From Pseudomonas sp. LP_7_YM (GTDB lineage: Bacteria; Pseudomonadota; Gammaproteobacteria; Pseudomonadales; Pseudomonadaceae), in NCBI RefSeq assembly GCF_004364435.1, contig NZ_SOCT01000002.1, positions 62,001 to 126,000 of the forward strand: DNA of 64,000 bases, in the 5' to 3' direction. Below, piece by piece: positions 54,184 to 63,623 of the stretch. The translations under genes were made by a program, and so were the position numbers. Position 1 is the stretch's first letter; each line of letters begins with the position of its first letter. Below the pieces are notes generated by a model that saw only the letters and a program-made list of their open reading frames with translations, did not search any database and was not told the DNA's origin.

Positions 54184-55446
54184 TTGCGCATGTTGTTATT
54201 GATCGGTGCCTGCCTGCTGGGGCTCAACGCTCAGGCGGCGACCGGAGATATCGCGACGATCGATCGCAGTGTCTGGCCGGAGGTCCTTGAGACCCCGCAA
54301 TTATTCGATGTGGCCTCGCGCGCAGAGATCCTGAGTTTCGCCCATCAGTTGCTGCAGAGCGAGAACCTCAGTGATATCCAGCTGGCTGATCGGCTTGGGC
54401 TGCGCCAGCTCAATATGGCGACGGTCAATCTGATTCGTACTCGCCTATGGACTCGGCTGTTCGATAACTGGAAAGCGGCCGAGCAATCCTGTGAAGCCGA
54501 CGCATCCTTCTGTGTGCTGGTCGACGATGTGCCCATGCTGCGTCAGCGGGCAGCGGAGTACACCGTCGCCTATGACTCTTTCTATGCGCGCTGGGCTGCG
54601 CCTGCCGATGCCTTCAACCAGCGCTATCTGAGCGAGCTGCTGAGGATGGCCGCCCTGTTTCCGCAGACCAGCAGTGAAGTTGAGCGCTACAACTCGGACG
54701 AGCTGAGCGGCGATGAAATGCCAGACCGCAGCTTCCTGTTCAATTTCGAAAGCGGTCCGACGGTCGTGGATGGCGCCACCGACTGGCTGGCCGATTTCAT
54801 GCGGCAGCAGAAGATTAACGCGACCTTCTTTGTCCTTGGCAAGAACCTGCAAGGCCGTATTGACAGTAGCTCGCCCCAGGCATTGCAGGCCCTCTACCGC
54901 CAGCAGTGTGTCGGGGTGCAGGGCTGGGAATATCGATCTCACGCCCACTGGAACGACTGGCAGAACTCCATCGAGCGCACCACGGCCCTGGCGCAGCAAA
55001 TGTTGCCGGATGATTTTGTCCCGCTGTTTCGTCCACCTTACGGACACCGTCGGGCTGACAGCGCACAGTTCTTCCGCGATCAGCAACTGCGTGTCTCACT
55101 GTGGAATATCGATTCTCAGGACGGGACCGGACGCATCAGCGCTGAACAGACCGCGCACCGGGTGCTGACCCTGATGCTGCTCTGGCGTCGAGGCAACATC
55201 GTTTTCCATGACACCACCGACAGGGCGCAACAGGCGGTTCCATGGCTGATGGCCAACACCTCGCAGAGCGGTATTTCATGGGAAGACTGTCATGTCTATC
55301 CGCAGCAACTGCCTGGCGATGCCGATCAGGACGAGCCCAGGGATGAGGACAACGATGAGGCGGCCAAAGAGCAGCCCGCCGATCAGACGCAGCCGTCCGT
55401 TGATCAGGCTCAAATGCCCGGAAATCAAGGGGAAGAAGGAAAGTAG
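54184..55446 (+). CDS. Polysaccharide-deacetylase-like exported protein with altered motif 1
   Basis: A 420-residue protein. TTG 54184 is taken as the start because GGGAG lies nine bases before it; ATG 54190 is the alternative. The signal peptide MLLLIGACLLGLNAQAA directs export. The NodB-like fold is visible from residue 183: motif 1 reads LFNFESGP instead of TFDDGP, motif 2 SHAHWND, motif 3 FRPPYGHRR (about 283), then WNIDSQDG and IVFHDTTD. The metal-binding Asp pair of motif 1 is thus replaced by Glu-Ser. A disordered acidic, Gln/Pro-rich tail (about 380-420) ends it. It may be inactive or altered. Confidence 0.8.
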   Translation: MRMLLLIGACLLGLNAQAATGDIATIDRSVWPEVLETPQLFDVASRAEILSFAHQLLQSENLSDIQLADRLGLRQLNMATVNLIRTRLWTRLFDNWKAAEQSCEADASFCVLVDDVPMLRQRAAEYTVAYDSFYARWAAPADAFNQRYLSELLRMAALFPQTSSEVERYNSDELSGDEMPDRSFLFNFESGPTVVDGATDWLADFMRQQKINATFFVLGKNLQGRIDSSSPQALQALYRQQCVGVQGWEYRSHAHWNDWQNSIERTTALAQQMLPDDFVPLFRPPYGHRRADSAQFFRDQQLRVSLWNIDSQDGTGRISAEQTAHRVLTLMLLWRRGNIVFHDTTDRAQQAVPWLMANTSQSGISWEDCHVYPQQLPGDADQDEPRDEDNDEAAKEQPADQTQPSVDQAQMPGNQGEEGK

Positions 55447-55757
55447 AAAGCAGGATCGGTCAGAATTTACGAAGGATTCTCGCCGCCCCGGCTTTCGACT
55501 GTAAACGCGTGACAAGCATCCGCCAAGGGCTATTCGTCATGCTGTTAAATAAACTTTGAATTCCAATCAAAACGCTTTTTCATGTCATGGGTTTGCGGTA
55601 TTACGACAACAGACCGCCGAACCCTGCAACACAGGTGGCGTCCCCAGACCCCACTTTGCGCAATTCTCTCCTGCCTTAAGGGGAGTGTTGGCGGCCTTTT
55701 CGTGGCGCAGCATCGCTGTGTGTTGCGTTATCTGGCTTCTACAAAGGTGAGCAGAGT
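55447..55757. other. Intergenic region before phoH, nothing recognised
   Basis: About 310 bases between two plus-strand genes. I see no credible open frame, no strong terminator and no named operator. A GCCTTAAGGGGAGTGTTGGCGG-like GC stretch near 55670 (shown partially: CCTTAAGGGGAGTG) may belong to the phoH leader. Confidence 0.5.
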
Positions 55758-57152
55758 ATGGATGACCACGGACGCACCCCTTCCTCTAACCAGCCAATCC
55801 TTTATGTGCTCGATACCAACGTTCTGATTCACGATCCAAACGCACTGCTGAATTTCGAAGAACACCACGTCGCAATCCCCATGACCGTTCTGGAAGAACT
55901 GGACAAGCTTAAAGCGGGCAAGCACTCGGTCGCCGCGGAATGCCGCCAGGCTATCCGGCTGATCGACAAGACACTGGGCGAAGCGACCCCGGAGGAGGTC
56001 GAACAAGGCGTACCGATCGATCGCGGTACAGGCGTTTTCAAGGGTTACCTGTCCATCCTGATGAGCAAGCGTGAAGAGCCCAACAGTCTTCTGCCCGAAC
56101 ACCTGAACGACAACATCATCATCAATCAATTGATCGACCTGCACGCGCGCCAAAAGGAAGTGCGCATTGTGCTGGTCACCAAAGACATCAACATGCGCCT
56201 CAAGGCACGCGCCTGCGGCATCGAGGCCGAGGATTACAGCACCGACCAATTGGTCGATGACGTGTCGATGCTGTCGCGCGGCTACCACACCATGACCGGT
56301 TCTTTCTGGGACCGCGTAAGCAAGGTCGACACCCGCCAGGACCATGGCCGTACCTGGCATAAAGTACAGATGGCCGAGCAAATCCCGGCGGTTCACCTCA
56401 ACGAGTTCATCATCGACGAGCAGGGTTTTGTCGGTTGGGTCAAGGGTGTCAAACCCGATGAATTGCTGCTGCTGGACATGCATCAGGAGCCGCTGCTGCA
56501 TCAGGAGGCCTGGGGCCTGAAACCTCGCGATATCTATCAGGGGCTGGCGTTGTTCGCGCTGCTCGATCCGGATATTCATCTGGTCAACCTGTCTGGCGCT
56601 GCAGGCTCGGGCAAGACCATTCTCGCGCTGGCCGCTGCCATCGAGCAGACCATGGTCAGTAAGCGCTACCGCCGCATCATCGCGACCCGCAGCGTGCAAG
56701 GGCTCGACCAGGAGATCGGCTTCCTGCCCGGCACCGAGGCGGAGAAGATGGAGCCGTGGCTGGGCGCGATCACCGACAACCTGGAAGCGCTGCACATGGA
56801 CGATGAAAACACCCATGGCAGTGTCGATTACATCCTCAGCAAGGTGCCGTTGCAGTTCAAATCACTCAACTACATTCGAGGCCGCAGTTTCCAGCAAAGT
56901 CTGATCCTGATCGACGAATGCCAGAACCTCACGCCGCACCAGATGAAAACCATCATCACCCGTGCCGGCGCCGGTTCCAAAGTGGTCTGCCTGGGTAACC
57001 TGGCGCAGATCGATACCCCCTACCTGTCGGCCACCAGTTCGGGCCTCACCTACCTGACGGAGCGCTTCAAGGACTTCCCCAATGGCGTGCACATCACCCT
57101 GCAAGGGGTTCCACGCTCGATCCTGGCCGAGTACGCGGAGAGCCATCTTTAA
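55758..57152 (+). CDS. PIN-PhoH fusion ATPase/RNase (PhoH2 type)
   Basis: A 464-residue protein. The N-terminal PIN nuclease domain (about 15-150) has ILYVLDTNVLIHDPNALL, VLEELDKLK and the acidic VTKDINMRLKA. The C-terminal PhoH ATPase domain (about 250-460) has Walker A LSGAAGSGKTILALAAA near residue 279 and Walker B LILIDECQNLTP. PhoH2 proteins combine RNA unwinding and cleavage. The family name derives from phosphate starvation, but regulation here is unknown. It is followed by moaCDE. Confidence 0.92.
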   Translation: MDDHGRTPSSNQPILYVLDTNVLIHDPNALLNFEEHHVAIPMTVLEELDKLKAGKHSVAAECRQAIRLIDKTLGEATPEEVEQGVPIDRGTGVFKGYLSILMSKREEPNSLLPEHLNDNIIINQLIDLHARQKEVRIVLVTKDINMRLKARACGIEAEDYSTDQLVDDVSMLSRGYHTMTGSFWDRVSKVDTRQDHGRTWHKVQMAEQIPAVHLNEFIIDEQGFVGWVKGVKPDELLLLDMHQEPLLHQEAWGLKPRDIYQGLALFALLDPDIHLVNLSGAAGSGKTILALAAAIEQTMVSKRYRRIIATRSVQGLDQEIGFLPGTEAEKMEPWLGAITDNLEALHMDDENTHGSVDYILSKVPLQFKSLNYIRGRSFQQSLILIDECQNLTPHQMKTIITRAGAGSKVVCLGNLAQIDTPYLSATSSGLTYLTERFKDFPNGVHITLQGVPRSILAEYAESHL

Positions 57153-57275
57153 GTAAAAGCGTCGAGTGCCAAGCTGCAGGCTTGAAGCGATGGTCCGGCG
57201 AACGGCTGTAGCTTTTGGCTTGTAGCTTGCTGTTGTAACTCCCTACAATCGTGGCTCCTGTCCAGGAGTCATCCC

Positions 57276-57761
57276 GTGCTCACTCATCTCGATTCCCAAG
57301 GTCGCGCCAACATGGTCGACGTCACTGAAAAAACCGTGACGTCCCGTGAAGCCGTGGCCGAAGCGCGCGTGCGCATGCTTCCCGAAACCCTGCAAATGAT
57401 CGCCGCCGGTGGCCATCCGAAAGGCGATGTGTTCGCCGTGGCACGGATCGCCGGGATTCAGGCTGCGAAAAAAACCAGCGATTTGATCCCGCTTTGCCAT
57501 CCGCTGATGCTGACCAGCGTCAGGGTCGAGCTCAATGCCGAGGGCACCGACACCGTACACATCGTGGCCCGCTGCCGACTTTCCGGGCAGACCGGCGTGG
57601 AAATGGAAGCGCTCACCGCCGCCAGCGTCGCGGCGCTGACCATTTACGACATGTGCAAGGCGGTGGACCGCGGTATCGTCATCGAGCACGTGCGGTTGCT
57701 GGAAAAAATCGGCGGCAAGAGCGGGCATTTCGTGGCTGACGACAAGGCAGGTGGCCAGTGA
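57276..57761 (+). CDS. moaC: Cyclic pyranopterin monophosphate synthase MoaC
   Basis: A 161-residue molybdenum cofactor enzyme that makes cPMP. It starts [20 protein letters not shown], and shows [17 protein letters not shown] with the catalytic region and [20 protein letters not shown]. The C-terminal KIGGKSGHF is typical. The stop overlaps the moaD start (GTGA). A full set moaC-moaD-moaE follows without gaps; moaA and moaB are not in the window. Confidence 0.96.
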   Translation: MLTHLDSQGRANMVDVTEKTVTSREAVAEARVRMLPETLQMIAAGGHPKGDVFAVARIAGIQAAKKTSDLIPLCHPLMLTSVRVELNAEGTDTVHIVARCRLSGQTGVEMEALTAASVAALTIYDMCKAVDRGIVIEHVRLLEKIGGKSGHFVADDKAGGQ

Positions 57762-58009
57762 CTATTCATGTTCAGGTTCAATTCTTCGCCCGCTTTCGCG
57801 AAACCCTGGGCACTGAAAGCGAAAACCTCGAAGGCAGCTTCGCCACGGTCGATGCCGTGCGCCAGCATCTGCTGCAGCGCGGCGGTGTGTGGGAAGTGCT
57901 GAGCGAGCAGAGCATCATGTGCGCCCGCAATCAGGCACTCTGCTCACTGGACGAGCCGGTCGAGCCCGGTGACGAAGTGGCGTTCTTTCCGACCGTGACC
58001 GGAGGCTGA
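57758..58009 (+). CDS. moaD: Molybdopterin synthase small subunit MoaD
   Basis: An 83-residue ubiquitin-like protein starting at GTG 57758 ([18 protein letters not shown]). It ends with the obligatory diglycine FFPTVTGG, which carries the thiocarboxylate donated to cPMP. It overlaps moaC and is followed 2 bases later by moaE. Confidence 0.95.
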   Translation: MTIHVQVQFFARFRETLGTESENLEGSFATVDAVRQHLLQRGGVWEVLSEQSIMCARNQALCSLDEPVEPGDEVAFFPTVTGG

Positions 58010-58011
58010 GC

Positions 58012-58461
58012 ATGGCCGTTCGTGTGCAGGCCGCAGCGTTCGACCCGGGCGCCGAAGTCAATGCGATGCATAACGCTAACGTGGGTGTCGGAGCGGTGGT
58101 GAGCTTTGTCGGGTACGTTCGGGACTTCAATGATGGCCGGGAAGTGTCGGGCATGTTTCTGGAGCACTACCCGGGGATGACCGAAAAGGCGCTGACCAGG
58201 ATCGTCGACGAAGCACAGCAACGCTGGCCTTTGTTAAAGATCGAGGTACTGCATCGTGTAGGCGCACTTGAGCCGGGAGAGCCGATTGTCTTTGTCGCGG
58301 TTGCCAGCGCTCATCGGCAGGCGGCATTCGAGGCCTGCGATTTCGTGATGGATTATCTGAAGACCCGTGCGCCGTTCTGGAAGAAAGAAAACACATCCGA
58401 TGGGCCACGTTGGGTCGAAGGGCGGGACAGCGATCATCAGGCAGCCGATCGCTGGAAATAA
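58012..58461 (+). CDS. moaE: Molybdopterin synthase large subunit MoaE
   Basis: A 149-residue protein: VGAVVSFVGYVRDFNDG (substrate loop), LEHYPGMTEKAL, VLHRVGALEPGEPIVFVAVA and the C-terminal APFWKKENTSDGPRWVEG with the conserved lysines. It makes molybdopterin from cPMP with MoaD. Standard length; it is the last gene of the moaCDE cluster. Confidence 0.95.
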   Translation: MAVRVQAAAFDPGAEVNAMHNANVGVGAVVSFVGYVRDFNDGREVSGMFLEHYPGMTEKALTRIVDEAQQRWPLLKIEVLHRVGALEPGEPIVFVAVASAHRQAAFEACDFVMDYLKTRAPFWKKENTSDGPRWVEGRDSDHQAADRWK

Positions 58462-58496
58462 TGGCGGTTTGGTCTGTTGCGCCGAACGCATAACAC

Positions 58497-58587
58497 GGTG
58501 GGAGCGAATTCATTCGCGATAGGTCGATACAGCCGATAAGTATTTCCCGGCAGATCCACCCCATCGCCAATGAATCGCTCCCACAGG
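58497..58587. repeat. REP pair after moaE
   Basis: GGTGGGAGCGAATTCATTCG (58497-58516) and the inverse TCGCCAATGAATCGCTCCCA (58564-58583) make a Pseudomonas REP doublet between the convergent moaE and rhlB. It is arranged like the doublet at 53983-54069. Confidence 0.85.
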
Positions 58588-58622
58588 TTGGATTCAGCAG
58601 CGTATTTGGAGCCTGAGCAGGA

Positions 58623-60086
58623 TCACTCCGCAGCAGGCTGCTCTTTGGGCTGACGCACCACGGCCCGCAACAGCTCGGTCGGCGGCATTTCGCAGCTGAT
58701 CTTGCGGCCCAGTTTCTCCTCGATCGAAGGCAGCTGATACGAGTCGTCTTCGCCCGCAAAGCTGATCGACACGCCGTCCGCGCCAGCGCGACCGGTGCGG
58801 CCAATGCGGTGCACGTAGTCGTCCGGCACTTCCGGCAGGGTGAAGTTGATCACGTGACTGATGCCATCGATGTGAATGCCGCGACCGGCAACATCCGTTG
58901 CCACCAACACACGAATCTTGCCTTCGCGAAAGCCCTCCAGGGTCTTGATGCGCTTATGCTGCGGGACATCGCCGGATAACTGCGCAGCGTTGACGCCATC
59001 GCGCACCAGGCGCTCTTCGATGCGGCGCACTTCATCCTTGCGGTTGGCAAACACCATCACCCGCGACCAGCCGTTGTCGTTGATCAGGTTGAACAGCAGC
59101 TTGTATTTGTCCGCCGCCGCCACGGCATAGATGTGCTGTTCGACATTGTCGCTGGCCACGTTCTCGGACTCGATCTCGACGATCGCAGGGTCAGTGGTCC
59201 ACTGCTTGGCCAGGTTCATCACGTCCTCGGTGAACGTCGCCGAGAACAGCAGCGTCTGACGCTCCCCTTTGTGCGGAGTCTGACGGATGATCGAGCGCAC
59301 TTGAGGGATGAAACCCATGTCCAGCATGCGGTCTGCTTCGTCCAGTACCATCACCTCGACCATGTCCAGGTGCACTTCGCCGCGCTGGTTGAAGTCCAGC
59401 AAACGGCCGGGGGTGGCTACCAGGATGTCGCAGTGACGGGCTTCGAGCTGCTTGAGCTGTTTGTCGAAATCCATGCCGCCGACGAACGTCATGACGTTGA
59501 GGTCGGTGTATTTGGTCAACGCCTCAGCATCCTTGGCGATCTGCACCACCAGTTCACGGGTCGGCGCAATAATCAGCGCACGGGGTTCGCCCATGTAGCG
59601 CTCTTTCGGCGGCGGAGTCTGGGTCAGCTGGGTGATGATCGAAATCAGAAACGCGGCGGTCTTACCAGTGCCGGTTTGCGCGCGGCCGATCGCATCCTTG
59701 CCCTTGAGGGTGAAGCCCAATACGCCTGCCTGAATGGGCGTGCAATACGGAAAGCCCAGGTCCTGAATGGCGTGCATAAGCTCTGGCGCCAGCGGGAAAT
59801 CATGGAAGCGGGTCTTGCCTTCCGCAGGCTCGACCGCGAACTCATCAACGGTCCAGGGCGCTATGACGGGCTTGGGCGCGCGTTCGCGGCGTGGGCGTTC
59901 GGCCCTTGGGCGTGACGGTGCAGGCTGGCTGAGGGGTTCTGGTTCTGCTGCGGGCGCAACAGGGGTGATGGTTTCCCGGTAAGAGCTTTCGGCCGGACTC
60001 TTGGAAAGGGGGAGAGGAGCAGCTGGCGCGAGCGGCTCAGCCTCGCTTTTACCGAACATTTTTTTAAGTGCTTTGAGCACGGTCAT
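58623..60086 (-). CDS. rhlB: DEAD-box RNA helicase RhlB
   Basis: A 487-residue helicase. After a Pro/Ala/Glu-rich N-terminal extension (about 1-90) come the Q motif ([13 protein letters not shown]), motif [13 protein letters not shown], motif [17 protein letters not shown] in [10 protein letters not shown] and motif [12 protein letters not shown]. RhlB unwinds RNA for the degradosome. The long low-complexity N-terminus is typical of Pseudomonas RhlB. It is convergent with moaE. Confidence 0.93.
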   Translation of the reverse strand: MTVLKALKKMFGKSEAEPLAPAAPLPLSKSPAESSYRETITPVAPAAEPEPLSQPAPSRPRAERPRRERAPKPVIAPWTVDEFAVEPAEGKTRFHDFPLAPELMHAIQDLGFPYCTPIQAGVLGFTLKGKDAIGRAQTGTGKTAAFLISIITQLTQTPPPKERYMGEPRALIIAPTRELVVQIAKDAEALTKYTDLNVMTFVGGMDFDKQLKQLEARHCDILVATPGRLLDFNQRGEVHLDMVEVMVLDEADRMLDMGFIPQVRSIIRQTPHKGERQTLLFSATFTEDVMNLAKQWTTDPAIVEIESENVASDNVEQHIYAVAAADKYKLLFNLINDNGWSRVMVFANRKDEVRRIEERLVRDGVNAAQLSGDVPQHKRIKTLEGFREGKIRVLVATDVAGRGIHIDGISHVINFTLPEVPDDYVHRIGRTGRAGADGVSISFAGEDDSYQLPSIEEKLGRKISCEMPPTELLRAVVRQPKEQPAAE

Positions 60087-60194
60087 CTCATCGATTGATT
60101 AAGGAATGTACGCCGGGCAGTGTAAAGCAAGAACCCGGCGCGGCGTAGTGCCCTACCAAATCCGCCAGACAAAGGAAAGGGGCAAATCAGCTGC

Positions 60195-60890
<696 letters not shown>

Positions 60891-60988
60891 TCAGAGCGGT
60901 GCGAAGACTTGGTCGGGGGTGAAAGAAGATGTCGCAAGGTTACAAGTTTTGGCCTTGACCTGTCGCTAATTCGAGTTTGCCACCATGG

Positions 60989-61004
60989 TGGTACGGGCTT
61001 TGCT
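60989..61004 (+). promoter_or_regulatory. Sigma-54 (RpoN) promoter of the aap operon
   Basis: TGGTACG-GGCT-TTGCT matches TGGCACG-N4-TTGCW, with the -24 GG (60990-60991) and -12 GC (61002-61003) correctly spaced. A short palindrome CCACCATGGTGG (60983-60991 and on) overlaps its 5' side. It lies about 330 bases upstream of aapJ, leaving room for activator sites. Predicted: nitrogen control through NtrC. The rest of 60852-61334 has no gene. Confidence 0.7.
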
Positions 61005-61334
61005 ACGAATCTGTCGGAGTGAAGGCGCTCACCCCGGCGGTAACACTACTGGGCTATCAACCACGCAGCCTATTGTTACGCCGGGGCAGCACGGAGTCCA
61101 TCGACAGGATCTCCGGCACGATTCGCCTTGAGCCGTGGGTTCAGGGACATCATGGGGCTTCAGTCCATTTGGCCCGAACAAGCCGATCATACGGCGACGA
61201 GACGCCAGGTGCCGGTCTCGGATTCAGGCCTTGCGTCGTCTGACCCAAAAACAAGCCAGCACGGGTCATGAATGCCTCACAAGGGTGCGACGGGCTGAAG
61301 CTCCCACACAACAAAGAGCAAACTGGAGGTTTGA

Positions 61335-62366
61335 ATGAAGATGTTGAAATCCACCCTGGCTGTAGTGGCCGCCACGGCAGCGCTCGGTTTGACCGGTTTC
61401 GCTCAAGCAGGCACGAAACTGGATGCCATTCAGAAGAAAGGCTTCATTCAGTGCGGCGTGAGCGACGGTCTGCCAGGCTTCTCGGTACCTGATAAGGACG
61501 GCACCATCGGAGGTATCGACGCGGACTTCTGTCGTGCTGTGGCAGCTGCCGTTTTTGGCGACGCGAAAAAGGTCAAGTTCAGTCAGCTGAACGCCAAAGA
61601 GCGTTTCACCGCGCTGCAATCGGGCGAGATCGACATCCTGTCGCGTAACACCACCTGGACCAGCTCCCGCGATGCGAGCATGGGCCTTGAGTTTCCTGGC
61701 TTTGTGACCTACTACGACGGCGTTGGCTTCCTGGCCAACAGCAAGCTGGGCGTGAAAAGTGCCAAGGAACTGGACGGCGCGACGATCTGTATTCAGGCCG
61801 GTACCACTACCGAACTGAACGTGTCCGACTACTTCCGCGCCAACAACCTCAAGTACACCCCGATCACCTTCGACACCTCCGATGAAAGCGCCAAGTCGCT
61901 GGAATCCGGTCGATGCGACGTGCTCACTTCCGACAAATCGCAACTCTACGCACAACGCTCCAAGCTGGCCTCGCCGAACGACTACGTCGTCCTTCCTGAA
62001 ACCATCTCCAAAGAACCGCTGGCGCCTGTTGTCGCCCGTGGCGATGACGAGTGGACCGCTATCGTTCGTTGGGTTGGCTACGCACTGCTGAACACCGAAG
62101 AAGCCGGCATTACGTCCAAAAACGTCGAATCCGAAGCCAAATCCACCAAGAACCCCGACGTAGCGCGTTTGTTGGGTGCCGACGGTGACTACGGTCCGCA
62201 GCTGAAACTGCCGAAGGACTGGGTCGTCAAGATCGTGGCTCAAGTAGGTAACTACGGCGAAATCTTCGAGAAGAACCTGGGTAAAGGCACTTCTCTGAAA
62301 ATCGACCGTGGCCAGAATGCCCTGTGGACCAACGGCGGCATTCAATACGCGCCACCGGTGCGTTGA
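61335..62366 (+). CDS. aapJ: General L-amino-acid ABC transporter, periplasmic binding protein
   Basis: A 343-residue solute-binding protein with signal peptide MKMLKSTLAVVAATAALGLT..AQA. The mature part follows the AapJ/BztA pattern: LDAIQKKGFIQCGVSDGLPG, NTTWTSSRDASMGLEFPGFV, and a longer C-terminal region than the HisJ family (PKDWVVKIVAQVGNYGEIFE). GGAGG precedes the ATG. It captures a broad range of amino acids for AapQM(P). Confidence 0.93.
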   Translation: MKMLKSTLAVVAATAALGLTGFAQAGTKLDAIQKKGFIQCGVSDGLPGFSVPDKDGTIGGIDADFCRAVAAAVFGDAKKVKFSQLNAKERFTALQSGEIDILSRNTTWTSSRDASMGLEFPGFVTYYDGVGFLANSKLGVKSAKELDGATICIQAGTTTELNVSDYFRANNLKYTPITFDTSDESAKSLESGRCDVLTSDKSQLYAQRSKLASPNDYVVLPETISKEPLAPVVARGDDEWTAIVRWVGYALLNTEEAGITSKNVESEAKSTKNPDVARLLGADGDYGPQLKLPKDWVVKIVAQVGNYGEIFEKNLGKGTSLKIDRGQNALWTNGGIQYAPPVR

Positions 62367-62377
62367 TTGACCTGCGT

Positions 62378-62400
62378 CCGGCTGCCTGATCTGCAGCCGG
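62378..62400 (+). other. Intercistronic hairpin after aapJ
   Basis: CCGGCTGC (62378-62385) pairs with GCAGCCGG (62393-62400) around a 7-base loop, 12 bases after the aapJ stop. There is no U-run. Such hairpins after binding-protein genes commonly protect the upstream mRNA, so that more binding protein than permease is made. Confidence 0.6.
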
Positions 62401-62431
62401 GCGCTTCGTTGTATTTCTTCTGGGGCACTCC

Positions 62432-63613
62432 ATGCAAAATCAAATCAGCGCACCCAAGCCGAGGCTAACCCTCAGCGATCCGAAAGTGCGTGCGTGGCTA
62501 TTTCAGATAATCACGGTTATCGCAGTAGTCGCGATGGGTTGGTATCTGTTCGATAACACTCAAACCAACCTGCAACATCGGGGCATCACTTCAGGTTTCG
62601 GCTTCCTTGAAAACAGTGCCGGTTTCGGCATCGCGCAGCACCTGATTCCCTTCAAGGAATCGGACTCGTACGCGCGGGTTTTCCTCATCGGCTTGCTCAA
62701 CACGCTGCTGGTGACGTTCATCGGCGTGATTCTCGCGACCCTGCTCGGCTTCATCGTCGGCGTGGCGCGTCTGTCCAACAACTGGATCATCAACAAGCTG
62801 GCGACGGTTTACGTCGAAGTGTTCCGTAACATTCCGCCGCTGCTGCAGATCCTGTTCTGGTATTTCGCTGTGTTCCTGACGTTACCGGGCCCACGGGCCG
62901 CGCACGGGTTCATGGGGTCGTTCTTCGTCAGCAGTCGTGGCCTGAACATGCCGGCAGCCATCGCCACCGATGCCGCCTGGCCGTTCGTGATCAGCATCGT
63001 GCTGGCGATCGTCGCCATTGTGTTCATGACCCGATGGGCGAACAAGCGCTTCGAAGCCACAGGCGTTCCGTTCCACAAGTTCTGGGCCGGTCTTGCGCTG
63101 CTCATCATGATCCCGGCGCTGTGTGCGCTGACCTTTGGGGCGCCGGTGCATTGGGAATTGCCCGAGCTCAAGGGGTTTAACTTCGTCGGCGGTTGGGTGT
63201 TGATTCCCGAGCTTTTGGCCTTGACCCTGGCATTGACGGTCTACACCGCAGCGTTCATCGCCGAAATCGTGCGTTCGGGCATCAAGTCGGTCAGCCACGG
63301 CCAGACGGAAGCTGCGCGTTCGCTGGGCCTGCGTCCGGGACCGACCCTGCGCAAGGTCATCATCCCGCAAGCCTTGCGGGTGATCATTCCGCCGTTGACC
63401 AGCCAATACCTGAACCTGGCGAAGAACTCTTCACTGGCTGCCGGTATCGGTTATCCGGAAATGGTTTCGCTGTTCGCCGGCACCGTACTGAACCAGACCG
63501 GGCAGGCCATCGAAGTCATTGCCATCACCATGAGCGTGTACCTGGCGATCAGTATCAGCATTTCCCTGCTGATGAACGCGTACAACAAGCGCATTGCGCT
63601 GATCGAGCGGTGA
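62432..63613 (+). CDS. aapQ: General L-amino-acid ABC transporter permease AapQ
   Basis: A 393-residue permease. It shows LLNTLLVTFIGVILATLLGFIVGVARLSN (helices), YVEVFRNIPPLLQILFWYFA, and the ATPase-docking EAA loop HGQTEAARSLGLRPGPTLRK, followed by IIPQALRVIIPPLTSQYLNL. The extended periplasmic loop and 393-residue length are typical of AapQ/BztB. It is followed 10 bases later by aapM. Confidence 0.93.
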   Translation: MQNQISAPKPRLTLSDPKVRAWLFQIITVIAVVAMGWYLFDNTQTNLQHRGITSGFGFLENSAGFGIAQHLIPFKESDSYARVFLIGLLNTLLVTFIGVILATLLGFIVGVARLSNNWIINKLATVYVEVFRNIPPLLQILFWYFAVFLTLPGPRAAHGFMGSFFVSSRGLNMPAAIATDAAWPFVISIVLAIVAIVFMTRWANKRFEATGVPFHKFWAGLALLIMIPALCALTFGAPVHWELPELKGFNFVGGWVLIPELLALTLALTVYTAAFIAEIVRSGIKSVSHGQTEAARSLGLRPGPTLRKVIIPQALRVIIPPLTSQYLNLAKNSSLAAGIGYPEMVSLFAGTVLNQTGQAIEVIAITMSVYLAISISISLLMNAYNKRIALIER

Positions 63614-63623
63614 GGAAACGCGC

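Noticed and set aside
57153..57275. Molybdenum cofactor riboswitch upstream of moaC
   Set aside because: The gap is only 122 bases and is mainly an AGCTTG-type repeat; no riboswitch core was recognised.
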